Assembly: GCA_900318085.1 (NCBI GenBank) | Contig: ONJF01000018.1 | Location: 1-62,551, forward strand | Source: an uncultured Bacteroidales bacterium | Lineage (GTDB): Bacteria > Bacteroidota > Bacteroidia > Bacteroidales > F082 | Direction of reading: 5' to 3' | Length of the DNA stretch: 62,551 nt | Shown here: piece by piece, positions 48,629 to 57,017 of the stretch | Numbering within the stretch: position 1 is the first letter of the stretch | Layout: every line of letters starts with the position of its first letter | Program-made: the position numbers and the translations under genes | Notes under the pieces: generated by a model | Told to the model about the DNA's origin: nothing | Seen by the model: only the letters and a program-made list of their open reading frames with translations | The model's database searches: none

Positions 48629-49318
48629 ATGAAGTATTCGGATTTTGAAGCAGCGATGTCCCCTGAGAGAATGCGTAAATATCTGATGGCTTGTGCCAAT
48701 GATACGAAACGGGCGATGACTCTTTATCGTTACAATATGAAACTATCCCAGGAAATGTTCGCTATCATCAGTTGTTTTGAAGTAACAATGAGGAACATGA
48801 TTGACAAGGAAATGAAATCCCATTTTGGCGGCGATTGGCTGCGTGATTTCATTTTGCCTGGCGGCCAATTCGATTCCGATCCACGAGTTGATGGAACAAA
48901 GAGAATCATAAAAAAAGCATACGAGGGATTGCTACGTGGCAATAACTATATTCACAATAAATTGCTGGCAGAGATGGAATTTGGAGTTTGGAAGTTTATG
49001 TTTAACAATGTTCAATACCGCCTTTCAGGACGTTGTTTGTTGAGCATATTCCCAAACAAACCGACATCAACTCCTCAATTCCGGTATGACAACACATTTA
49101 TTTATAATGAATTGGATAGAATCAACATTATGAGAAACCGAATCGCTCACCATGAACCTATTTGTTTTGGTTTCCCAATTTCGATAGGTTTACAGTCAGT
49201 CAATGATTGTTATTCCAGTATTATGCGCCTTTTCCAATGGATGTCAGTTGATGCAAAAGCGATGTTGTATGGACTTGACCATGTCGCTGTTGTTAGTAGC
49301 CGAATAATGCAAATTTGA
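48629..49318 (+). CDS. Abi-family (AbiD/F-like) HEPN protein
   Basis: 229-aa helical protein. The N-terminal half (MKYSDFEAAMSPERMRKYL ... ALxLYxxNxxLS pattern in TLYRYNMKLSQEMFAIISCFEVTMRN) and the C-terminal motif NIMRNRIAHHEPIC, i.e. R-N-x-I-A-H-H-E, match the Abi_2/abortive-infection family with a HEPN RNase-type R-x4-H motif. Family members abort phage infection. Here there is no obvious antitoxin or partner, so it may act alone. It is AT-richer than efp, which suggests transfer. Confidence 0.78.
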   Translation: MKYSDFEAAMSPERMRKYLMACANDTKRAMTLYRYNMKLSQEMFAIISCFEVTMRNMIDKEMKSHFGGDWLRDFILPGGQFDSDPRVDGTKRIIKKAYEGLLRGNNYIHNKLLAEMEFGVWKFMFNNVQYRLSGRCLLSIFPNKPTSTPQFRYDNTFIYNELDRINIMRNRIAHHEPICFGFPISIGLQSVNDCYSSIMRLFQWMSVDAKAMLYGLDHVAVVSSRIMQI

Positions 49319-49369
49319 ACTGAATGAAGAAAAAAAGCAAAATATACTTGCCAATTTAATAATTATTCG

Positions 49370-49377
49370 TATCTTTG
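49370..49377 (+). promoter_or_regulatory. -7 box TATCTTTG (P1) upstream of efp
   Basis: First of two boxes before efp. Its transcript would start at about 49383, at the foot of a terminator-like hairpin. Confidence 0.55.
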
Positions 49378-49382
49378 CACCG

Positions 49383-49432
49383 TTAAGTCCCGACAGTCCC
49401 TGAGCAATCAAACTGCCGGGTATTGTTTTTTA
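49383..49432 (+). ncRNA. candidate ~50-nt small RNA or terminated leader
   Basis: Directly downstream of P1, CCCGACAGT pairs with ACTGCCGGG (one A-C mismatch), then TATTGTTTTTTAT. A transcript from P1 should stop here unless the hairpin is overridden. Confidence 0.4.
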
Positions 49433-49520
49433 TATGGCTTTCATGTTGTTTTGGATCTTTGAATTCCAATGCGAAAAAACTTTTTTCAACAATTTCCTTT
49501 GCCATTTTCCTGAAATCCAC

Positions 49521-49528
49521 TACCTTTG
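49521..49528 (+). promoter_or_regulatory. -7 box TACCTTTG (P2) for efp
   Basis: Second box, 102 bases upstream of the efp ATG. Confidence 0.55.
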
Positions 49529-49629
49529 CACCTTCATTTCGTTACATTGGAATTGAATTTTGAATATTAAATCTTTGAAATGCAAAGCATTCGATGAAAT
49601 CAATTTTAAATCATTAAATCTGAAATACT

Positions 49630-50193
49630 ATGTTAAGTCAAGATGTAAAGATTGGAAGCGCCGTCCGTTTGGATGGAAAGATTTATTTCTGCATTGACTT
49701 CCAACACGTTAAGCCTGGCAAGGGCAACACTATCATGCGTATCAAACTGAAGGACGTGCTGAGCGGCAATGTGCTTGAAAAGCGTTTCGACATTGGCGTG
49801 AAGCTCGAGGATGTCCGCGTTGAGCACCGTCCTTATCAGTACCTCTACAAGGAAGGTGAGGACTATATCTTCATGCACACCGAGACCTACGAACAGATCC
49901 CGATTGCTGGCGACAATATCACTGGCGTGAAGTTCATGAAGGAAAACGATGTGGTCGATGTCGTCGTCGACGCCAGCACCGAGACCATCCTCTTCGCCGA
50001 AATGCCAGTGAAGACCGTGCTGCAAGTGACCTACACCGAGCCGGGTGAGAAGGGCAACACTGCCACCAACGCGCTGAAGGAAGCCACCGTCGAGACCGGC
50101 GCCATGGTCCGCGTGCCGTTGTTCATCAACACCGACGACATGATTCGCGTTGACACCCGCACGGGCGAATACTGCGAACGCGTGAAGGCTTAA
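49630..50193 (+). CDS. efp: elongation factor P
   Basis: Rescues ribosomes stalled at polyproline. The 187-aa three-domain protein resembles tRNA in shape. The conserved basic loop is HVKPGKGNT, with the modified Lys at about position 34. The C-terminal domain ends in FINTDDMIRVDTRTGEYCERVKA, a perfect family ending. The modification enzyme is not in the window. Two promoter boxes precede it. A terminator at 50218-50240 follows. Confidence 0.96.
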   Translation: MLSQDVKIGSAVRLDGKIYFCIDFQHVKPGKGNTIMRIKLKDVLSGNVLEKRFDIGVKLEDVRVEHRPYQYLYKEGEDYIFMHTETYEQIPIAGDNITGVKFMKENDVVDVVVDASTETILFAEMPVKTVLQVTYTEPGEKGNTATNALKEATVETGAMVRVPLFINTDDMIRVDTRTGEYCERVKA

Positions 50194-50217
50194 ACCAACG
50201 TTACGTAAAAATAAGCG

Positions 50218-50240
50218 CAGAGTCATTGACTTTGCGCTTT
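50218..50240 (+). terminator. terminator after efp
   Basis: AGCGCAGAGTC pairs with GACTTTGCGCT (one mismatch), followed by a T run. Confidence 0.75.
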
Positions 50241-50245
50241 TTTTG

Positions 50246-50253
50246 TATTTTTG
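50246..50253 (+). promoter_or_regulatory. -7 box TATTTTTG for lpxD
   Basis: The box is directly after the efp terminator. The ~180-base leader that follows is full of short GCG-rich repeats (ATGCG, TTCTGCGT and GCGTGAAATAA occur twice each or more). Confidence 0.5.
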
Positions 50254-50434
50254 CAGGCGAAGTTTTTGCACGCTGAATGCGCAGAATCATAGGAATCGCA
50301 ATGCGACGCAATGTTTGACGCCGGTAGGTTCTGCGTTTTAACTGCGTTGAATGCTGTGCATTTCAGCGAATTCTGCGTGAAATAACAAACGGTTTTTGCG
50401 TGAAATAATTGTTATTCAATCAATTCATAAGCCG

Positions 50435-51376
50435 ATGAAAATACAAAAGACGACTCTTAAAACTATAGCGGAACTCATTGGTGCCAAATATGTTGGCCCC
50501 GCCAATTTTCCTATCACAGGCCTGAACGAAATCCACAAGGTGGAGGCGGGCGACATCACCTTCGTCGACCACCCGAAATACTACGCCAAGGCGCTCAACT
50601 CGGCCGCGACGGTGGTCCTTATTAATAAGGAAGTGGTCTGCCCTGAAGGCAAGGCCCTGCTGCTCCATGACGATCCTTTCGATGCATTCTTGCGTATCAT
50701 GCGGCATTTCCGTCCCTTCGAGCCTCAGACGCAGCCCATCAGCGATACGGCCGAGATAGGGGAGGGCACGCTCATTATGCCGGGCAGCTTTGTCGGACAT
50801 CACACCGTCATCGGAAAGAACTGCCTCATCCATCCCAATGTGACCATCTATGACCATTGTGTGATTGGCGACAACGTCATCATCCACTCGGGTAGCGTCA
50901 TCGGTGCGGACGGTTATTATTTCCAGCGCCGTAACGAAGGCTTCAAGAAGTTCGAATCGTTCGGCCGTGTGGTCATCGCCGACGACGTGGAGATCGGTGC
51001 CCTGTGCAGCATCGACCGCGGCGTCACCTCCGACACCATCATCGAGAGCGGCACCAAGTTGGACAACCACTGCCAGATTGGCCACGACAGCTATATCGGC
51101 CATAACTGCCTCATCGGTGCCCATGCCGCCATCGCTGGCGTGACCCGCATCGAGGACGATGTCATCCTCTGGGGTCGTGTGTGCATCAACAAGGACTTGG
51201 TCATCGGTACGGGTGCCGTCGTCTTGGCCACCTCAGCCGTCGACAAGAACATCGAGCCGGGCAAGGCCGTCTTTGGTGTTCCAGCCCAAGAGGTACGGAA
51301 GCAATGGCGTGAGCAGGCCGCTTTGCGTCAGTTGCCCGATTTCTTGAAAGAATACTATAAAACACATCAATCTTGA
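50435..51376 (+). CDS. lpxD: UDP-3-O-acylglucosamine N-acyltransferase
   Basis: Third step of lipid A synthesis: adds the N-linked hydroxyacyl chain. 313 aa: an N-terminal uridine-binding domain (~1-100, GLNEIHKVEAGDITFVDHPKYY), a left-handed beta-helix of hexapeptide repeats (~105-290, e.g. IGKNCLIHPNVTIYDHCVIGDN and CQIGHDSYIGHNCLIGAHAAIAG, containing the catalytic His) and a C-terminal helix. The start is set at 50435 by the family N-terminus. The gene pool of gut Bacteroidales often has two lpxD-like genes; this one looks complete. Confidence 0.9.
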   Translation: MKIQKTTLKTIAELIGAKYVGPANFPITGLNEIHKVEAGDITFVDHPKYYAKALNSAATVVLINKEVVCPEGKALLLHDDPFDAFLRIMRHFRPFEPQTQPISDTAEIGEGTLIMPGSFVGHHTVIGKNCLIHPNVTIYDHCVIGDNVIIHSGSVIGADGYYFQRRNEGFKKFESFGRVVIADDVEIGALCSIDRGVTSDTIIESGTKLDNHCQIGHDSYIGHNCLIGAHAAIAGVTRIEDDVILWGRVCINKDLVIGTGAVVLATSAVDKNIEPGKAVFGVPAQEVRKQWREQAALRQLPDFLKEYYKTHQS

Positions 51377-51452
51377 CCATGACCATTGACACAAACCCAG
51401 ACCTGCCCCATCTTTTGTGAAAGCAGTCTGGGTCAGGGTCTAGGGTCAGGGT
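51377..51452. repeat. heptad repeats (GACCATT / GGGTCAG)
   Basis: GACCATGACCATTGACAC and then AAACCCAGACCTG on the left, and GGGTCAGGGTCTAGGGTCAG on the right. The units are 7 bp, and the GGGT/ACCC arms are partly complementary. Confidence 0.6.
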
Positions 51453-51470
51453 TTGAAAAAATACAAAAAA

Positions 51471-52391
51471 ATGAAGAAACTTATCCTTGCTTTATTGCTT
51501 TTATTCATGGTTGTGGCTCAAACTTTTGCCCAGGACATGAAGACCTACCAGTATGCCGAGCGCGACACCCTGAATCTCTATCTGGATTTTTACACGCCTG
51601 AACACGTCCACGACAGCACGATATGCTTGGTCTATGTCTTCGGCGGCGGCTTCATCGGTGGCCATCGCGACGGCGACTTTGAGAAGGCCTATTTCAAGCA
51701 GCTGGTTGACGAAGGCTTCCAGGTGGCGGCCATCGACTACCGACTGGGCTTGAAGGGCGTCAAGAATCTGGGCATCACCCATTCCGAGCCATTGGAAAAG
51801 GCCGTCAATATGGCGGTGGAAGATGCCATTGAGGCTGTCGCCTATCTGCTTGATCATGCCAAGGAGCTGAAGGTGAACAAGGATTATATCGTGATGGTCG
51901 GCTCCAGCGCAGGTGCCATCACCTCGTTGCAGATGGATTATGTCCTCTGTAATGGTTACTTGAACTCCAACATCCTTCCTGACGACTTCCGTCTGGCGGG
52001 CGTGGTGAGTTATTCCGGCGCTATTTATTCTACGGAAGGCAAGGTGAAATACCGCAACCACAAGCCTGCGCCGACCATGCTCTTCCATGGCACGGCCGAC
52101 CGCCTGGTGCCTTATAAGAAGATCAGTCTCTTCAAGTTGGGTTTCTTCGGCACCGATGCCTTGGTGGACCGTTTCGAGAAATTTGACTATCCTTATTTCG
52201 CCCGTCGTTTCAAGGATTATGGCCATAGCATCGCAGCCGCAGGGCCTTTCACCGTCGATGACCTGGTTTGGTTCTGCCGCCATTATGTCTACGACAAGGA
52301 ACAGTGGCAGTTCGACGGCCTGATAGAGAACCTGAATCCCGCTGCCATGCCAGCCTACGATATGTTCACGCCGGGTGATTTGTACAAGTGA
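51471..52391 (+). CDS. secreted alpha/beta hydrolase (carboxylesterase-like)
   Basis: 306-aa exported enzyme with a signal peptide (MKKLILALLLLFMVVAQTFAQ). HGGG-like oxyanion region LVYVFGGGFIGGHRDGD (~49-65), nucleophile elbow VMVGSSAGAITSLQ (~143-156), and a late LFHGTADRLVPY segment that would hold the acid. KDYGHS holds the likely His. The family covers esterases and feruloyl or acetyl xylan esterases; the substrate is not clear. A heptad block follows it. Confidence 0.82.
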   Translation: MKKLILALLLLFMVVAQTFAQDMKTYQYAERDTLNLYLDFYTPEHVHDSTICLVYVFGGGFIGGHRDGDFEKAYFKQLVDEGFQVAAIDYRLGLKGVKNLGITHSEPLEKAVNMAVEDAIEAVAYLLDHAKELKVNKDYIVMVGSSAGAITSLQMDYVLCNGYLNSNILPDDFRLAGVVSYSGAIYSTEGKVKYRNHKPAPTMLFHGTADRLVPYKKISLFKLGFFGTDALVDRFEKFDYPYFARRFKDYGHSIAAAGPFTVDDLVWFCRHYVYDKEQWQFDGLIENLNPAAMPAYDMFTPGDLYK

Positions 52392-52392
52392 G

Positions 52393-52476
52393 ACATAGGA
52401 CGTGAGACGAAAGACGAAAGACGTAAGACGAAAGATGTCCCCCACCCCTTGTCTTTCGTCCTAAGTCCCAAGTCCG
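52393..52476. repeat. 7-bp tandem repeats with complementary arms (ACGAAAG / GTCTTTC)
   Basis: The left arm ACGAAAG/ACGTAAG x4 and the right arm GTCTTTC, GTCCTAA, GTCCCAA have period 7 and opposite complementarity (AAAGAC/GTCTTT). Confidence 0.8.
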
Positions 52477-52510
52477 AAAACTGGTTTGATTTAAACACTA
52501 ACAAAATAAA

Positions 52511-54565
52511 ATGAAAAAACTGATGATTTGCATTGGAATGGCTGCCGCCTTGGTGGGGTGTGCCCCGAAAGAGGAGAAACCCGCTGAACAGCCCCAGCCC
52601 AAAGAAGAGTTCAAGTACCTGGTGGACGAGTTCGCCGACTTGAGGATCATGCGTTACCAAATCCCCGAATGGGATCAGCTGACGCTGCAACAGAAGAGCT
52701 ACATCTACTATCTCGGCGAGGCGGCCAAATGCGGTCGCGACATCCTTGCCGACCAGAACTTCAAGTACAACCTGGTGGTCCGCAAAACCATCGAGGCCGT
52801 GCTGAACTCGTATCAAGGCGACCGCGAGAGTGCTGATTTCCAGAACTTCGTGGTCTACGCCAAGCGTGTGTTCTTCAGCAACGGCATCCATCACCACTAT
52901 GCCGAGGACAAGTTCTTCCCCGAGGTCAGCGAGGCCTATTTCGCCGACTTGATTAAGGGCAGCGACGCCAGTCTGCTCCCGCTTAACGAGGGTGAGACCG
53001 TCGACGACTTCATTGCCTTCCTGACGCCCGTGGTCTTCGACAAGGAGCTCTACAAGATGCGTCGCAGCAGCGAGGACGACATCATCGTCAACTCGGCTGT
53101 GAACTTCTATGAAGGCGACATCCATAAGCGTGATGTGGAGGCCTTCTATAACAAGATGCGCAAGCCCAACGACGAAACGCCGATTAGCTACGGACTCAAC
53201 TCCAAGCTGGTGAAGAAAGACGGTAAGATCTATGAAGACGTCTACAAGGCTGACGGCCTGTATGGCGAAGCCATCCAAGCCATCATCGGCTGGCTGCAGA
53301 AGGCCAACGAGGTGGCGGAGAACGACAGCCAACGCAACTACACGCAGAAACTCATCGACTATTACACCACGGGTGACTTGAAGACCTGGGACGAATACAA
53401 CATCGCTTGGGTGCAGGACTCCGTCTCGCACATCGACTTCGTGAACGGCTTCATCGAAGACTATGGCGACCCGATGGGCATGAAGGCCACATGGGAGGCC
53501 GTCGTCGACTTCAAGGACCTTGAGGCTACCGTGCGTTCCAACACCATCAGCGAGAACGCCCAGTGGTTTGAGGATCACTCGCCAGTCGACCCTCGCTTCA
53601 AGAAAGAGGAGTGCAAGGGCGTGTCGGCCAAGAGCATCATCGTCACCACGCTGGGTGGTGACTGCTTCCCCTCGCCCCCGATTGGCATCAACCTGCCCAA
53701 TGCCGACTGGATCCGCAAGGAATATGGCTCCAAGTCAGTGACCATCACCAACCTGATGGAAGCCTACGACAAGGCCGCCGACGAATGCCCGAGGAGTGCC
53801 CTCAAGGAGTTTGCCTACACGCAGGAAGAGGTCGACCTCTGCAAGAAATACGGCTCCGATGCCGACGTGGTGCATACCAACCTGCACGAGTGCTTGGGCC
53901 ACGGCTCAGGCAAGCTGTTGCCTGGCACACAGCCTGGCGCCTTGAAGGAGTTCAGCTCGACACTGGAGGAAGCCCGTGCCGACCTCTTTGGTCTGTATTA
54001 TCTGGCAGAGCCGAGGATGGTGGAACTGGGTGTGATGCCTGATGCCGAGGCTTATAAGGCCGAGTACTGCTCCTATATCCGCAACGGCATGATGTCGCAG
54101 CTGGCCCGTGTGGAGCTGGGCAAGGACGTCACCGAGGCGCACATGCAGAACCGTAAGCTCATCTCGGAGTGGTGCTACGAGCACGGCAAGGACGCCAATG
54201 TCATCGAGAAGAAGGTGGAGAATGGCAAGACCTACTTCGTCGTCAACGACTTCGAGGCATTGCGTGGCTTGTTTGGCGAGCTGTTGGCCGAGATCCAGCG
54301 CATCAAGAGCGAAGGCGACTATGCCGCTGGCAAGGCCATTGTGGAGAAGTATGCGGTGAAGGTCGATCCCGAGCTGCACAAGGAAGTCAAGGAACGCTAC
54401 AACGCCTTGGGTCTGAAGCCTTATGGTGGTTTCATCAATCCCGAGATTGTGCCTGTCGTGGAAAACGGCCAAGTGGTCGACTACAAGGTCGAGTATCCTT
54501 CCGATTTCGTAGCGCAGCACCTGAAATATGGCAAGGAATATAGTTTCTTGAAGGCCAAGCACTAA
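52511..54565 (+). CDS. dipeptidyl-peptidase III-like M49 zinc peptidase, lipoprotein
   Basis: 684-aa peptidase anchored by a lipoprotein signal (MAAALVGC, Cys at residue 17). The M49 zinc motif is HECLGHGSGKL (HExxGH), and the second Zn ligand lies in EEARADLFGLYY downstream. DPP III removes dipeptides from the N-terminus of peptides. Lipoprotein forms are usual in Bacteroidota and would act in the periplasm, next in function to the S9 peptidase at 45515-47644. It starts 119 bases after the esterase gene, across the heptad block. Confidence 0.92.
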   Translation: MKKLMICIGMAAALVGCAPKEEKPAEQPQPKEEFKYLVDEFADLRIMRYQIPEWDQLTLQQKSYIYYLGEAAKCGRDILADQNFKYNLVVRKTIEAVLNSYQGDRESADFQNFVVYAKRVFFSNGIHHHYAEDKFFPEVSEAYFADLIKGSDASLLPLNEGETVDDFIAFLTPVVFDKELYKMRRSSEDDIIVNSAVNFYEGDIHKRDVEAFYNKMRKPNDETPISYGLNSKLVKKDGKIYEDVYKADGLYGEAIQAIIGWLQKANEVAENDSQRNYTQKLIDYYTTGDLKTWDEYNIAWVQDSVSHIDFVNGFIEDYGDPMGMKATWEAVVDFKDLEATVRSNTISENAQWFEDHSPVDPRFKKEECKGVSAKSIIVTTLGGDCFPSPPIGINLPNADWIRKEYGSKSVTITNLMEAYDKAADECPRSALKEFAYTQEEVDLCKKYGSDADVVHTNLHECLGHGSGKLLPGTQPGALKEFSSTLEEARADLFGLYYLAEPRMVELGVMPDAEAYKAEYCSYIRNGMMSQLARVELGKDVTEAHMQNRKLISEWCYEHGKDANVIEKKVENGKTYFVVNDFEALRGLFGELLAEIQRIKSEGDYAAGKAIVEKYAVKVDPELHKEVKERYNALGLKPYGGFINPEIVPVVENGQVVDYKVEYPSDFVAQHLKYGKEYSFLKAKH

Positions 54566-54587
54566 TTCAACAAGAATAAAAGTATTG

Positions 54588-54622
54588 AGTCCTCGGCATC
54601 ACGATGTTGAGGACTTTTTTTT
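54588..54622 (+). terminator. terminator after the M49 peptidase gene
   Basis: AGTCCTC (54588-54594) pairs with GAGGACT (54609-54615), then nine T. Confidence 0.85.
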
Positions 54623-54642
54623 TGATTTGTCGGTAAATTCTT

Positions 54643-54650
54643 TACTTTTG
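54643..54650 (+). promoter_or_regulatory. -7 box TACTTTTG, 5 bases before an ATG
   Basis: With the usual 5-7 base spacing the transcript would begin at or next to the ATG at 54656. Confidence 0.55.
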
Positions 54651-54655
54651 CAACC

Positions 54656-55945
54656 ATGAACGGCAAAGACGAAATAATCAAGAAAAAGCTCTATATTGAG
54701 GGGCTGAAGCAAGCCATCGAAATGTCCCTGCCAGAGGAGGCCATTCGTGATGTGGACGAGATTCTTCAGGATGACGAAACCGAAGAAAGCATCAAGGAAA
54801 CGATGAGGCTGTGGAAGGAACTATGTGGACCTTTTGACAATGCCATTGTCTTTGTCCACAACAACCGATTCCTTGTGGAGGAGAAGGAAAATATCATCAA
54901 CGACGATTCCGAGGCCGTTTTTATGATGCCTGAGGAGATGTTCAACACCTTGAGCAAACTGCTCAAATCTACGGTCATGGAGTTCCTTTCCGTTTTGGAA
55001 ATACCATCAAACGAAAAGACCCAACTGCTTGAATGTGTTGAAAATGGCGACAAGGATGCTTTCGTTTCGGCGTTGGAACATGCCCAATGCGACTTGACCG
55101 CTTTGGCCAGGTTATGTTCCTGTTGTATGGATGACTCATCCACGGGTGCCGAGATGAAGGGTGATGACTTTACCTATTATCTTGACTATTTGGCGGGTCA
55201 TCTTCATGAGAAGAATGGTGCCGACAACGGAAAAATGTTGGAAGCCATAAAGCGTTGGCAACCCTCCGCCGAGGTGTTGGACGATGATGACAGCGACGAA
55301 GCCCTGAACCGCTATTTCTCCGACTACCGCCATTTCCTGGAGACCGACTTGGCCACACATCTCCATTATTATTGGGACTTGTACGGTGACTTTACGCTGA
55401 AGGAACGCAACCTGATTGACCCGATTCTCGACAATCCTTTGGCCAAAGACTTGATAGACAGGATATGGGAAGATTACAAAAAACCTAAGCCGAAGCCTGC
55501 AGAACCTTTCATACTGCCTGAAGACTTCTTTTATTGGCAGCACAAATCCGACACACCGAAAGAGTTTTTCTATATGGATGATGCCTTGAAAAAACAAGGT
55601 GTTGACACCTTTGTGGCCTTCATCGAATGGCTTGCTGACAAGGGCTATATTGCCGACGACAACGAGGTGAAAGCCTTGTTTGCCTATCGCTTGACGGGAA
55701 GATGCCGTCCAGAAGGGGAGGAGCTGCCTGTGAAAGAATGGCACGGAAAGAACGGCAAGTCTTACGAGTTGATTTACCTTGTCCGTTTCCTTTCCGACCG
55801 TGGCGACTACCGCAAGATGCGTCGATTCTTCATCGGTCCCGAATGGGTGAAAGACCGCGACAGCAGCTATGCCAACTCTGCCGATTCGGAGTTTCGAAAA
55901 CAGATGTCGGAGTTCTATCCCGAGGTGTGCAAGTTTGTGGTATGA
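54656..55945 (+). CDS. hypothetical protein (429 aa)
   Basis: Soluble, acidic, mostly helical protein with no signal peptide. Visible features are an N-terminal helical part (~1-160), a Cys-rich spot CSCCMDD (~154), an Asp-rich linker EVLDDDDSDEALN (~205) and a C-terminal module (~290-420) containing ALFAYRLTGRCRPEGEELPVKEWHG and LIYLVRFLSDRGDYRKMRRFFIG. A decayed relative of this C-terminal module lies at 56740-56950. No family was recognised with confidence. Its promoter leaves almost no leader. Confidence 0.7.
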   Translation: MNGKDEIIKKKLYIEGLKQAIEMSLPEEAIRDVDEILQDDETEESIKETMRLWKELCGPFDNAIVFVHNNRFLVEEKENIINDDSEAVFMMPEEMFNTLSKLLKSTVMEFLSVLEIPSNEKTQLLECVENGDKDAFVSALEHAQCDLTALARLCSCCMDDSSTGAEMKGDDFTYYLDYLAGHLHEKNGADNGKMLEAIKRWQPSAEVLDDDDSDEALNRYFSDYRHFLETDLATHLHYYWDLYGDFTLKERNLIDPILDNPLAKDLIDRIWEDYKKPKPKPAEPFILPEDFFYWQHKSDTPKEFFYMDDALKKQGVDTFVAFIEWLADKGYIADDNEVKALFAYRLTGRCRPEGEELPVKEWHGKNGKSYELIYLVRFLSDRGDYRKMRRFFIGPEWVKDRDSSYANSADSEFRKQMSEFYPEVCKFVV

Positions 55946-56038
55946 CTTCAAAAATTGCAGACTTTTGGGCCATAAGTCGAAATATTTATGCGTTAAGGCC
56001 CGAAAGTGTGCGTTTTGGACCACTTTTCTCCGCTCAAA
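55946..56038. other. short gap with TTTGGGCC/GGCCC-type short repeats
   Basis: TTTTGGGCCATAAGTCG and TTAAGGCCCGAAAGTG followed by TTTTGGACCAC recall the TTTTTGGCC repeats at 31061-31263 that stand without a gene. Here they abut the ATPase remnant. Confidence 0.35.
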
Positions 56039-56365
56039 TCAAACCAGTCCAACCATATATATCGGTAGCAAAGTCGTTTCGCCGTCGTGCCTCAAGTCTT
56101 TGGTGTAAACCACGTATCTGTTGCCTACACGCGACGAGAACTTCTTGCAAAAAGCATCAAGTGACACATGAGACTTGTAACCGGCCGACTTCACCTCTAT
56201 TGGGCAAAGCTTCGCACCTCGCGAAAGTAAAAAATCGACTTCATAGTTGTGCTTTTCATCTTTGGGCCAGGTGTGGAAATAAAGGTTGTTTCCGCTACTT
56301 TTGAGCATTTGCGCAACAAGGTTTTCGTAAACGTAACCCATGTTGGCTAAACAATTGAAAATCAT
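56039..56365 (-). pseudogene. C-terminal remnant of a DUF4143 ATPase
   Basis: The last ~105 residues align closely with the end of the intact ATPase at 27246-28580 (e.g. GYVYENLVAQML, the aligned EVDFLLSRGAKLCPIEVKSA and the final SRVGNRYVVYTKDL). No Walker motifs or upstream part remain: beyond 56365 the minus-strand frame is closed and AT-rich. It is a deletion remnant. Confidence 0.88.
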
Positions 56366-56585
56366 GTAAAAACGATAAAATTTCTATCGTTCCCGTTGAT
56401 TTATTTTGAAAAAATACTACTTATCCCCGATATTTGATTAGCAATAATGCTATCGTTCCCTGAAATTTTATCCGCCTGCTCACTTTAGCCGTTTTACATG
56501 ACCATGTTTTGTAGTTTTACTCTCTATTTCCTGTGGAAAGTCGAAAATTTTAGCACATTCCGCAGCGGATAGGCGTGTTTTTTCA
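56366..56585. other. AT-rich gap without recognised gene
   Basis: A 220-base AT-rich stretch. CTATCGTTCCC occurs twice (about 56382 and 56450). No gene, tRNA or clear promoter was seen. Confidence 0.4.
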
Positions 56586-56709
56586 ACACGAATTTCCATA
56601 AATTATCCATTAATTATTCATGAATTATTTTTGAAAATTTGTGGTCAATTGGTGATAATTCGTGTTTAAGAATAACTATCTTTTACTATAATTCACTACA
56701 TTCCATTGC
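56586..56709 (+). repeat. 124-bp long repeat, copy A
   Basis: ACACGAATTTCCATAAAT...GATAATTCGTGTTTAAG forms a long imperfect palindrome. It is followed by a 32-base segment ending CTACATTCCATTGC that is identical in copy B (62241-62364). Weak similarity continues ~25 bases to the left. Confidence 0.85.
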
Positions 56710-56739
56710 CGACCAGCGAAAACCCTTTACTTTCGCGCC

Positions 56740-56950
56740 ATGCAAGGCAAGAATGAAGATATGACCATCGAGCAGCCCGCTTTTCCTCATTTTTTGATAC
56801 GGTTTACCAGAGCCATCCAGCGGAATGAGAAAGGTTGGGACGCGCTCTTTCTTTATGCCTTGACTGGAACGGATGCAAAAAGAAGGTCGATGTGCCGGTG
56901 AAAAGCTGGTGCATCAGTTTCCTGGCCTTCTCAAAGAAATGAATCATGCC
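56740..56950 (+). pseudogene. decayed gene, paralog of the 54656 C-terminal module
   Basis: ATG 56740 opens MQGKNEDMTIEQPAFPHFL... and runs to a TGA after 53 codons. Around 56845-56930, DALFLYALTGTDAK and, after a frameshift, VDVPVKSW match the ALFAYRLTG...LPVKEW segment of the 54656 protein. A TACTTTCG box near 56728 resembles a promoter. It is a shortened, frameshifted remnant. Confidence 0.5.
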
Positions 56951-57017
56951 GAATCAGGGAAGCTATAGGCAAAAAGGTTGCGCCCGACACGTATTAGGGG
57001 AATTGTTATGAAAAAAA

